64,000 nt of DNA from Mesorhizobium sp. (GTDB lineage: Bacteria > Pseudomonadota > Alphaproteobacteria > Rhizobiales > Rhizobiaceae), in assembly GCA_004020875.1 (NCBI GenBank), contig SAPZ01000009.1, positions 1 to 64,000 of the forward strand, read 5' to 3'. Each line of letters begins with the position of its first letter. Within the stretch, counting starts at the first letter, position 1. The position numbers and the translations under genes were made by a program. The notes beneath the pieces are model-generated. The model did no database searches, was not told the origin of the DNA, and saw only the letters and a list, made by a program, of their open reading frames with translations. Of the stretch, positions 53,841-60,651 are shown piece after piece.

Positions 53841-53905
53841 TGTCGCAAAATCGACAAGAAAAGCGCTAGTTTTTCAGTCGCTTTCCTTTTGCGGGAAGTC
53901 GCAAA
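53841..53905. promoter_or_regulatory. Two inverted repeats in the mttB/corrinoid divergent promoter region
   Basis: In the 273-base gap between the divergent genes there are two spaced palindromes: TGTCG-CAAAAT-CGACA at 53841-53856 and TTTGCG-GGAAGT-CGCAAA at 53888-53905. Both have six-base spacers and share the GTCGCAAA word. They are plausible operators for a dimeric regulator controlling both directions, perhaps the XRE protein at 45132. Confidence 0.55.
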
Positions 53906-54000
53906 TCAGCTATGGCTAGCTCGCCCTCGCGGGTTAGGTATTGGCGCATCGATTTTTTGGCTGCCGCAGTCATTCCGAGCAGCAAGGAGCCCGAGAAAAA

Positions 54001-54699
54001 ATGTCCGACGACGAGATCATCCTTTCCGAGCTTTCCGATGAGGAGCTTGTGCAGCAGATGCACGACGACCTCTATGACGGTCTGAAGGAAGAAATCGAGG
54101 AAGGCACCAACATCCTTCTGGAGCGCAATTGGGCGCCTTACAAGGTGCTGACGGAAGCGCTGGTCGAAGGCATGCGCATCGTCGGCGAAGATTTTCGCGA
54201 CGGCATTCTCTTCGTGCCGGAAGTGCTGCTCTCGGCAAACGCCATGAAGGCCGGCATGGCCATCCTGCGTCCGCTGCTTGCCGCCACCGGCGCGCCGAAG
54301 CAGGGCAAGATGGTGATCGGCACCGTCAAGGGCGACATCCACGACATCGGCAAGAACCTCGTCGGCATGATGATGGAAGGCGCCGGCTTCGACGTCATCG
54401 ACCTCGGCATCAACAACGCGGTCGAGAAATATCTGGACGCCATCGAACAGCACCAGCCCGACATCATCGGCATGTCGGCGCTGCTCACCACCACCATGCC
54501 CTATATGAAGGTCGTCATCGACACGATGAAGGAAAAGGGCATCCGCGACGATTATGTCGTGCTGGTCGGCGGTGCGCCGCTCAATGAGGAATTCGGCAAG
54601 GCCGTCGGCGCCGACGCCTATTGCCGCGACGCGGCGGTGGCCGTCGAGACCGCAAAGGATTTCATGAAGCGCAAGCACAACGTTCGCGCTTCCGCCTGA
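54001..54699 (+). CDS. Cobalamin-binding corrinoid protein for methyltransferase
   Basis: A 232-residue MtbC/MttC-type corrinoid protein. The N-terminal helical cap (about 1-95) is followed by a B12-binding Rossmann domain with the DxHxxG motif GDIHDIGKN, in which His114 is the lower cobalt ligand. The motifs GMSALLTTTM and VLVGGAPLN follow. It receives the methyl group from MttB and hands it on. The start is the ATG at 54001 after GAGAAAAA; the frame reaches 53941. A bidirectional terminator follows the stop. Confidence 0.95.
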   Translation: MSDDEIILSELSDEELVQQMHDDLYDGLKEEIEEGTNILLERNWAPYKVLTEALVEGMRIVGEDFRDGILFVPEVLLSANAMKAGMAILRPLLAATGAPKQGKMVIGTVKGDIHDIGKNLVGMMMEGAGFDVIDLGINNAVEKYLDAIEQHQPDIIGMSALLTTTMPYMKVVIDTMKEKGIRDDYVVLVGGAPLNEEFGKAVGADAYCRDAAVAVETAKDFMKRKHNVRASA

Positions 54700-54720
54700 C
54701 CCAAGGCATCAGGATGGATC

Positions 54721-54752
54721 AAAAAAGCCGCGCCTTGCAGCGCGGCTTTTTT
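54721..54752 (+). terminator. Bidirectional intrinsic terminator
   Basis: A 13-base perfect inverted repeat (AAAAAAGCCGCGC / GCGCGGCTTTTTT) with loop CTTGCA. The A and T tracts on the two sides let it stop both the corrinoid gene and the convergent entericidin gene. Confidence 0.95.
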
Positions 54753-54780
54753 GTTCCCAGATGATGGACGAGGCTGAAGA

Positions 54781-54915
54781 TCAATTGACAGTGTCTTTGA
54801 CCGCCCTTGCCGTCGATTTGACGTCCTTGCCGACGCCCCGAATGGTGTTGGCGCAGGCGGTGAGCGCAAGCGCGCAGGCCAGGATGGCGATCGGCGCGAC
54901 GCGTAGCAGTTTCAT
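54781..54915 (-). CDS. Entericidin-type small lipoprotein
   Basis: A 44-residue lipoprotein-like peptide: basic start MKLLRVAPIAILACALALTA, lipobox LTAC with the modified cysteine, then NTIRGVGKDVKSTARAV. This is the entericidin A/B pattern, small outer-membrane-associated lipoproteins of unclear role. A GAGGGAGAC ribosome site precedes the ATG at 54915, and the terminator at 54721 ends it. It lies between methyltransferase genes but on the other strand. Confidence 0.82.
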   Translation of the reverse strand: MKLLRVAPIAILACALALTACANTIRGVGKDVKSTARAVKDTVN

Positions 54916-54920
54916 GAACA

Positions 54921-55598
54921 GTGTCTCCCTCGACAGATATTAAGCCCCGCAGCGAAAGCCGGCCCGACTTGGTCAAGACGCAAAAAACGGAACCGAATCA
55001 AACAGACAGGCTGCTCGTCATCGCCTGCGGAATGATTGCGCGCGAAGTTTTGGCCGTCAAGCAACAGCTAAAGCTCGACCATCTCGAGCTGACCTGCCTG
55101 CCGGCCGAGTTCCATTTCTATCCGGACCGCATCGCGCCGGCGATGGACAAGGCGATCGAGAAGGCTAAGGCGGAAGGCTACCGGCATATCTTCGTCGGCT
55201 ATGCCGATTGCGGCACGGGCGGCCTGCTCGACCGCGTCATCGAGAAACATGGCGTCGAGCGCATGGCTGGACCGCATTGCTTTGCCTTCTACCAGGGCGC
55301 GGAGGCCTATGCGAAGGTCGCCGACGACGACATGATGTCATTCTACATGACCGACTTCCTTTGCCGCCAGTTCGATGCCTTCTTCATCAAGCCCCTCGGC
55401 CTCGACAGGCATCCCGAGCTGATCAATGATTATTTCGGCAATTACGAGAAGCTGATCTATCTTGCCCAGACCGACGATCCGGAGCTCGACAAGGTCGCCG
55501 AGAAAGCCGCAATTATGCTCGGGCTTGCCTATGAGCGCCGCTCGACCGGCTATGGTGATCTGAGGGCCGAGCTGGCGCGGGCGACGGAATCTGGCTGA
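54921..55598 (+). CDS. DUF1638 family protein, associated with MttB systems
   Basis: A 225-residue soluble protein. The DUF1638 core runs from about residue 31 (LLVIACGMIAREVLAVK) to the end, with ADCGTGGLLDRVIEKHGVER and YQGAEAYAKVADDDMMSFY in the middle. Members commonly sit next to mttB/corrinoid genes, but their function is not established. The start is uncertain: the frame opens with GTG at 54921, and a TTG at 54969 is possible. It overlaps the entericidin promoter region. The two cysteines near residues 36 and 98 could bind metal. Confidence 0.72.
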   Translation: MSPSTDIKPRSESRPDLVKTQKTEPNQTDRLLVIACGMIAREVLAVKQQLKLDHLELTCLPAEFHFYPDRIAPAMDKAIEKAKAEGYRHIFVGYADCGTGGLLDRVIEKHGVERMAGPHCFAFYQGAEAYAKVADDDMMSFYMTDFLCRQFDAFFIKPLGLDRHPELINDYFGNYEKLIYLAQTDDPELDKVAEKAAIMLGLAYERRSTGYGDLRAELARATESG

Positions 55599-55621
55599 GA
55601 CTTTCCATCGGGGGGAATTCC

Positions 55622-56200
55622 ATGCCGGTTAGACCTTTGCTCCTCGCTTTGCTCGCGAGCGTCTGCATGGCCCTGCCGGCATACGCCGACGGCGAAGTGC
55701 AGAAGCTGATCACCGCCGCCGACAAAGGGCGGCTGGAGAAGTACGGCGAGACGCGCAAGGCGGCCCTCGAAGAGGCCAAGGCCGGCAATCCGTCGGAGGT
55801 CAAGCAGTTGGATGACCTGCTCGCCAAGCCAATCGTCGCTTTCTCCGACAAGGACCTCACCGGCAATTGGAAGTGCCGCACCATCAAGGCGGGCGGCATC
55901 AGTCCGCTCATCATCTATGACTGGTTCAAGTGCAAGGTGACCGACGACGGCGCCGGCTGGCGGCTTACCAAGATCAGCGGCTCGCAACGCACCACCGGCC
56001 GCTTCTTCGACGATAGCGACAAGCGCTCGATCTATCTCGGCTCTTTCTCGGTGAACAACGACAAACCCAAGCCCTATGGCAGCGGCCCGGAAAGCGACCA
56101 GGTCGGCTACGCCTTCCGCAGCAGCGCCAGCGAGTGGCGGATCGAATTCCCCGCGCCCTATTACGAATCGAAGCTCGACATCATGGAATTCAAGCGCTGA
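55622..56200 (+). CDS. Exported DUF4893-like hypothetical protein
   Basis: A 192-residue protein with a cleavable signal peptide (MPVRPLLLALLASVCMALPA). The mature part contains DLTGNWKCRTIKAGG and ends in IEFPAPYYESKLDIMEFKR, as I recall for DUF4893 proteins of Rhizobiales. It starts 23 bases after the DUF1638 gene, so it may be cotranscribed, but a periplasmic protein has no clear role in a cytoplasmic methyl-transfer pathway. Confidence 0.65.
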   Translation: MPVRPLLLALLASVCMALPAYADGEVQKLITAADKGRLEKYGETRKAALEEAKAGNPSEVKQLDDLLAKPIVAFSDKDLTGNWKCRTIKAGGISPLIIYDWFKCKVTDDGAGWRLTKISGSQRTTGRFFDDSDKRSIYLGSFSVNNDKPKPYGSGPESDQVGYAFRSSASEWRIEFPAPYYESKLDIMEFKR

Positions 56201-56263
56201 GCCGGGCCTTGGCGCCTGACTGAAAGCCTCCGGCACACCAAGGATTAACCGGCCCCGCTTAGC

Positions 56264-57076
56264 ATGCGCCCGGTTTCAAAGCGGGTGCTTGCCGTGGCAG
56301 CGTCGGAATCGAGTACGCGACCGATCGTGGTCGTCACCGAAGGTGGCCCGCATGTCTGGGCCATCGTCAACGCGCTCGCCGATCGGGTCGGTCCTGTCAG
56401 CGTCATCCTCGAATCCCCTGAATCCAAAAAGCGACTTCTCATGGGCCGCGCACGGCGGCAGGGCTGGGTCTCGGCCATCGGCCAGCTCGGCACGATGGTG
56501 CTGACCAGGCTCGGCAAGCGCTTCCTGGCTGGCCATGCCGAGCGGCTGATCGCCGAGGAGAAGCTCGCGACCGAGCCGCGGCTGGGCCAGACGCTCATCT
56601 ATGTGCCCTCGGCCAACGGGCCGGAATGCCTGAAGGAAATCGCGAGCATCAACCCTGGCGTCGTGCTCCTGGCCGGCTGCAGGCTGCTGTCGAAGGATAC
56701 GCTGGCAAAGATGCCTTGCCCGGTGCTCAACTATCACGCGGGCATCGCGCCGAAATATCGCGGCATGAATGGCGGTTACTGGGCGCTGGCCTCCGGCGAT
56801 CCAGGGAACTTCGGCGCCACCGTGCATATTGTTGATGCCGGTGTCGACACTGGCGGCGTGCTGAAGCAGGCACGGGGCGAGCCCAAGAGGGGCGACACGA
56901 TCGCCAGCTATGCGCTTCGCCAGGCGGCGTTTTCGCGCGACATCTGCGTCGAGGCAGTCAGCAACGCGCTGGCCGGCAGACTGGAGACGATCGACCCCAA
57001 TCTACCATCGAAGCAGTGGTATCACCCTACGATCTGGCTCTATCTCTGGACTGGCCTTACCAGGCGCGTCTGGTAG
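56264..57076 (+). CDS. Formyltransferase-fold (GART/Fmt-like) protein
   Basis: A 270-residue protein. The C-terminal two thirds resemble formyl-THF-dependent transferases, with NYHAGIAPKYRGMNGGYWAL around the histidine of the catalytic region and an ATVHIVDAGVDTGGVL motif. These proteins bind 10-formyl-THF to formylate amino groups such as nucleotide sugars. It lies 63 bases after the DUF4893-like gene. One-carbon chemistry fits the region, but the acceptor is unknown. Confidence 0.75.
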   Translation: MRPVSKRVLAVAASESSTRPIVVVTEGGPHVWAIVNALADRVGPVSVILESPESKKRLLMGRARRQGWVSAIGQLGTMVLTRLGKRFLAGHAERLIAEEKLATEPRLGQTLIYVPSANGPECLKEIASINPGVVLLAGCRLLSKDTLAKMPCPVLNYHAGIAPKYRGMNGGYWALASGDPGNFGATVHIVDAGVDTGGVLKQARGEPKRGDTIASYALRQAAFSRDICVEAVSNALAGRLETIDPNLPSKQWYHPTIWLYLWTGLTRRVW

Positions 57077-57212
57077 TCGGCCGGCCACAGAATTCAGCAT
57101 TCTCTTTGCGACCTCAACCAGCGTCGCTTTTGAAGGCGCGCGCGTCGTCCCATAACAAGCGGGCCAACGGCGCATGCGGCAATGCTCCACGACATCGAGG
57201 AGTTGAGAATTC

Positions 57213-57515
57213 ATGGCCGATCTGATCGTCGTCTATTGGCGCGACATTCCCGCCCAGGTCATCGTCAGGAAGGGCCGGCAGAACGCCAAGCGCGAGCTGC
57301 CGCTGCGCTTCACCGAGGCGATCGACATGTGCGCCATGCGCACCGGCGCCGGCGGCACCGACGACTATCTGGCTGAATGGCGAAAGGCCGACCCGGTCCC
57401 GGTCGGCGACGACATCGAGGCCGAGGTCGAGAAGGCGTTCCAGGAACTCGACGCAAAATACGACCGCGAGCGGCTGGTCGCTCTGGTCAAGGCGGGCGGG
57501 AAAGAAAATGTCTGA
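57213..57515 (+). CDS. Small 'virulence factor' domain protein upstream of MetV
   Basis: A 100-residue protein that I recall as a PF13769-type 'Virulence factor' domain, opening MADLIVVYWRDIPAQVIVRK with a compact alpha/beta core. A GAGGAG ribosome site precedes the ATG. It overlaps the MetV-like gene by 8 bases, so it is translated with it. Such proteins regularly precede MetV-type genes in Rhizobiales; their biochemical role is not known. The virulence name should not be read as evidence. Confidence 0.7.
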   Translation: MADLIVVYWRDIPAQVIVRKGRQNAKRELPLRFTEAIDMCAMRTGAGGTDDYLAEWRKADPVPVGDDIEAEVEKAFQELDAKYDRERLVALVKAGGKENV

Positions 57516-58098
57516 CAAGCAGCCGGCGGTTACCCAGGCCACTTTGGTCAAGAAGGCAGCACCGAAATCCGACTACAAGCCTGCCGACGTGTCGCCGCAG
57601 CGGCGCGTGCAGCGCACCTTCGCGGTCAGACTGTGGTCGATCCGCCATTCACGACTGCTCGAATGGTTCTACGGTCGGTTCGCCGACGCCTTCCTGCTCC
57701 TCCACCCTCTGTGGAAAGGCATCGGCTACGGCCGAGTCGAAGCCCCAGTAAAGTTTGTGGAGAAGCGCGTAAAAGGCTTCATGTTCGACTGCCGCATGTG
57801 CGGTCAGTGCGTGCTTTCCTCCACCGGCATGTCGTGCCCGATGAACTGCCCCAAGCAATTGCGCAATGGGCCTTGCGGCGGCGTACGCGCCAACGGCAAT
57901 TGCGAGGTCGAGCCCGACATGCCTTGCGTCTGGGTCAAGGCATGGGAAGGCTCGCGCAACATGGTGCATGGAGACAAGATCCTAACCGTGCAGAAGCCGG
58001 TCGATCAGTCGCTGCGCGAAACCTCAGCATGGCTGAGGGTAACGGCGCAGGCGGCAGCCGCGCGTGAAGCAGCCCAGAACCCCGGAGCTTCGGCATGA
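57508..58098 (+). CDS. MetV-type methylenetetrahydrofolate reductase partner (MTHFR C-terminal-like domain)
   Basis: A 196-residue protein with a dense cysteine region: C95, C98, C101, C110, C114, C123, C132 and C140 (for example FDCRMCGQCVLSS and SCPMNCPKQL). This resembles the iron-sulfur MetV subunit (PF12225-like) that pairs with MetF in acetogens and takes electrons for methylene-THF reduction. The stop overlaps the MetF-like start by 4 bases (ATGA). The pair differs from the NADH-dependent single-subunit MetF of enteric bacteria. Confidence 0.82.
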   Translation: MSDKQPAVTQATLVKKAAPKSDYKPADVSPQRRVQRTFAVRLWSIRHSRLLEWFYGRFADAFLLLHPLWKGIGYGRVEAPVKFVEKRVKGFMFDCRMCGQCVLSSTGMSCPMNCPKQLRNGPCGGVRANGNCEVEPDMPCVWVKAWEGSRNMVHGDKILTVQKPVDQSLRETSAWLRVTAQAAAAREAAQNPGASA

Positions 58099-59186
58099 AC
58101 GCCCGCCAGCGCGACGAGAACCCGGCCGGCATTCACCTGCCGCTCGATCCCCTGCCCGGCCACACCTCGCGCGGCCGGCTGGAGCGCGTGCTGCGCCGCG
58201 GCGAGTTCGCTGTCACCACCGAGCTCAATCCGCCCGACAGCGCCGACCCGGAAGACGTCTACAACCGCGCCAAGATCTTCGACGGTTGGGTCGACGCCAT
58301 CAACGCGGTCGACGCTTCGGGCGCCAACTGCCACATGTCTTCGGTCGGGATCTGCGCGCTGCTCACCCGCATGGGCTATGCGCCCATCATGCAGATCGCC
58401 TGCCGCGACAAGAACCGCATCGCCATTCAGGGCGACGTGCTGGGCGGCGCCGCCATGGGCGTCGCCAATATGCTTTGCCTCACCGGCGACGGCGTGCAGG
58501 CCGGCGACCAGCCGGGCGCCAAGCCGGTGTTCGACCTCGATTCCATGTCGCTGCTCGAAACCATCCGCATCATGCGCGACAACGGCAAGTTCCTGTCCGG
58601 CCGCAAGCTGACGACGCCGCCGCAGGTTTTCCTCGGTTGCGCGGTCAATCCCTTCGCGCCGCCTTACGACTTCCGCCCGATCCATCTCGGCAAGAAGATC
58701 GCCGCCGGCGCGCAGTTCGCGCAGACGCAGTACTGCTTCGACGTGCCGATGTTCAAAGCCTTCATGCAGAAGGCGCGTGACCTCGGCCACACCGAAAAGC
58801 TCTTCCTGCTCTGCGGCGTGGGACCGCTCGCTTCCGCCAAGACGGCGAAATGGATCCGCTCCAACGTGCCGGGCATCCACATCCCCGACGCGGTAATCAA
58901 GCGGCTGGAAGGCGCGCAGGATCAGAAGAAGGAAGGCAAGCAGCTCTGCATCGACATCATCAACGAGGTGAAGGAAATCCCCGGCGTCGCCGGCATCCAT
59001 GTGATGGCCTACCGCCAAGAGGAATATGTCGCCGAGATCGTCGATGAATCCGGCGTGCTGAAAGGCCGCCAGCCATGGAAGCGCGAGATCCGGCGTGACG
59101 ACCAGTTGGTCGCCAAGCGGCTCGACCACATCCTGCATGACGAGATTACCGAAACCCAGGTGGACATGGTGAAGACCGCGCACTGA
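58095..59186 (+). CDS. Methylenetetrahydrofolate reductase, MetF-like catalytic subunit paired with MetV
   Basis: A 363-residue TIM-barrel flavoprotein of the MTHFR family. Typical segments are FAVTTELNPPDSADPEDVYN near the N-terminus, ANMLCLTGDGVQAGDQPG in the centre and AQFAQTQYCFDVPMFKAFM later. It interconverts methylene-THF and methyl-THF. Coupling to the iron-sulfur MetV protein upstream suggests ferredoxin-linked electron transfer. It could also run oxidatively, turning methyl-THF made by demethylation into methylene-THF. Confidence 0.88.
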   Translation: MNARQRDENPAGIHLPLDPLPGHTSRGRLERVLRRGEFAVTTELNPPDSADPEDVYNRAKIFDGWVDAINAVDASGANCHMSSVGICALLTRMGYAPIMQIACRDKNRIAIQGDVLGGAAMGVANMLCLTGDGVQAGDQPGAKPVFDLDSMSLLETIRIMRDNGKFLSGRKLTTPPQVFLGCAVNPFAPPYDFRPIHLGKKIAAGAQFAQTQYCFDVPMFKAFMQKARDLGHTEKLFLLCGVGPLASAKTAKWIRSNVPGIHIPDAVIKRLEGAQDQKKEGKQLCIDIINEVKEIPGVAGIHVMAYRQEEYVAEIVDESGVLKGRQPWKREIRRDDQLVAKRLDHILHDEITETQVDMVKTAH

Positions 59187-59227
59187 CGGCGTGGCAGTCA
59201 GCATTCGCTTGAACCAAATCAGATAAC

Positions 59228-59249
59228 GATATAAAGAACTCTTTATATC
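59228..59249. promoter_or_regulatory. Operator-like palindrome upstream of the methyl-THF methyltransferase
   Basis: GATATAAAGA, AC, TCTTTATATC is a perfect 10-plus-10 inverted repeat with a two-base spacer. It ends 16 bases before the start codon, directly before the GGAGAG ribosome site. The bmt site at 46099, read on its minus strand, matches this one and its ATAAC flank at all but two positions. This argues for one regulator acting on both genes. Confidence 0.8.
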
Positions 59250-59265
59250 CCGACGGAGAGATCGC

Positions 59266-60240
59266 ATGACCCGCACCATCGTCGCCTCGGCGACCCGAGA
59301 AATCGTCATCGGCTTCGATCAGCCTTTCTGCGTGATCGGCGAACGCATCAACCCGACCGGCCGCAAGAAGCTGGCCGCCGAGATGGTGGCCGGCAACTTC
59401 GAGACCGTTATCAAGGACGCACTGGAGCAGGCCGCCTGCGGCGCCACCATGCTCGACGTCAATGCCGGCGTTACCGCCGTCGACCCCAACGCCACCGAGC
59501 CGGCGCTTCTGGTGCAGACGCTGGAGATCGTGCAGGGACTGGTCGATCTGCCGCTATCGATCGACTCCTCGGTGAGCGCCGCCATCGAGGCAGCGCTGAA
59601 GGTTGCCAAGGGCCGCCCGCTGGTCAACTCCGTCACCGGTGAGGAGGAAAAGCTCGAGGCCATCCTGCCGCTGGTCAAGAAATACAACGTCCCGGTCGTC
59701 GCCATCTCCAACGACGAGACCGGCATCTCGATGGATCCGGACGTCCGCTTCGCCGTCGCCAAGAAGATCGTCGAGCGTTGCGCCGATTTCGGCATTCCCG
59801 CGCATGACGTCGTCGTCGACCCGCTAGTGATGCCGATCGGCGCGCTGGGCGATGCCGGCCGCCAGGTGTTCGCGCTGCTGCGGCGGCTCCGCGAGGAGCT
59901 CAAGGTCAACACCACCTGCGGCCTCTCCAACATCTCCTTCGGCCTGCCGCACCGCCACGGCATAAACGCCGCCTTCATCCCGATGGTGATCGGCGCGGGC
60001 ATGACGAGCGCCATCATGAACCCTGTCCGGCCGCAGGAAATGGAAGCCGTGCGCGGCGCCAACGTGCTCAACGGCACCGACGAGAACTGCACCAACTGGA
60101 TCCGCACCTACAAGGACTACAAGCCGGCCGAAGGCGGCCAGGCTGTTGCGGCTCCGGTCGCGGTCACAGCTCCTGGCGACGGCGCTGCCGCCGGCGGACG
60201 TCGGCGCGGTGGCCGTGAAGCCCGCATGGCCAGGGGATAA
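59266..60240 (+). CDS. Pterin-binding methyltetrahydrofolate:corrinoid methyltransferase
   Basis: A 324-residue TIM-barrel protein of the dihydropteroate synthase/MeTr group. The pterin-contact segment is VIGERINPTGRKKLAAEM. Aspartate and asparagine residues in MLDVNAGVTAVDPN and the later NISFGLPHRHGIN loop fit the MeTr/MtvB family. It would exchange methyl groups between the corrinoid protein and tetrahydrofolate, linking the MttB proteins to MetVF. A basic Ala/Arg-rich tail of about 40 residues follows the barrel. It has its own promoter-like palindrome. Confidence 0.9.
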   Translation: MTRTIVASATREIVIGFDQPFCVIGERINPTGRKKLAAEMVAGNFETVIKDALEQAACGATMLDVNAGVTAVDPNATEPALLVQTLEIVQGLVDLPLSIDSSVSAAIEAALKVAKGRPLVNSVTGEEEKLEAILPLVKKYNVPVVAISNDETGISMDPDVRFAVAKKIVERCADFGIPAHDVVVDPLVMPIGALGDAGRQVFALLRRLREELKVNTTCGLSNISFGLPHRHGINAAFIPMVIGAGMTSAIMNPVRPQEMEAVRGANVLNGTDENCTNWIRTYKDYKPAEGGQAVAAPVAVTAPGDGAAAGGRRRGGREARMARG

Positions 60241-60319
60241 GCGCGCAATCGTGGGCCGCACCGCAAACAATGCTGGTCCGATCGCATCACGGATGCGGTC
60301 GGACAGCTCTGCTTTGCGT

Positions 60320-60562
60320 TCAGGCCACGCCCAATATGGCGTCGAACAACGCCATTCCCGCCCAGGACCCGAACATGCCCGTCACCCCGCCGACAATGAA
60401 ATCGTCGTCATAGGCGGGCCAGTACGCGTGCAGCACCAGGGTTCCGACGACCGCGCCGACAATCCCGGTGGCGAGGTATTGCGGGTTGCGCAGCCACGAG
60501 CCCTTGATCACGCGCACCATGGTGAACGCAGTGAAGATGGCGGAAAGCAGCAGATCCGACAT
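60320..60562 (-). CDS. Small membrane protein, unknown
   Basis: An 80-residue protein with two predicted membrane helices (about 1-16 and 28-46). It starts MSDLLLSAIFTAFTMVRVIK after CAGGGGCC. The frame extends to 60628 with charged residues that do not look translated. It is unrelated by sequence to known methyltransferase parts and has no recognised family. Confidence 0.6.
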   Translation of the reverse strand: MSDLLLSAIFTAFTMVRVIKGSWLRNPQYLATGIVGAVVGTLVLHAYWPAYDDDFIVGGVTGMFGSWAGMALFDAILGVA

Positions 60563-60651
60563 GGTTGGCCCCTGGACCAACCGACTCTCCGCCCAATAGT
60601 AAAACGATCCGTTAAACGGCATCGGCAATTGCCATCGAGACGCGTGCCAGC

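Noticed and set aside
54719..54976. 85-codon minus-strand frame overlapping the entericidin gene
   Set aside because: It is in a different frame, crosses the terminator and lacks a ribosome site, whereas the 44-residue lipoprotein frame has one.
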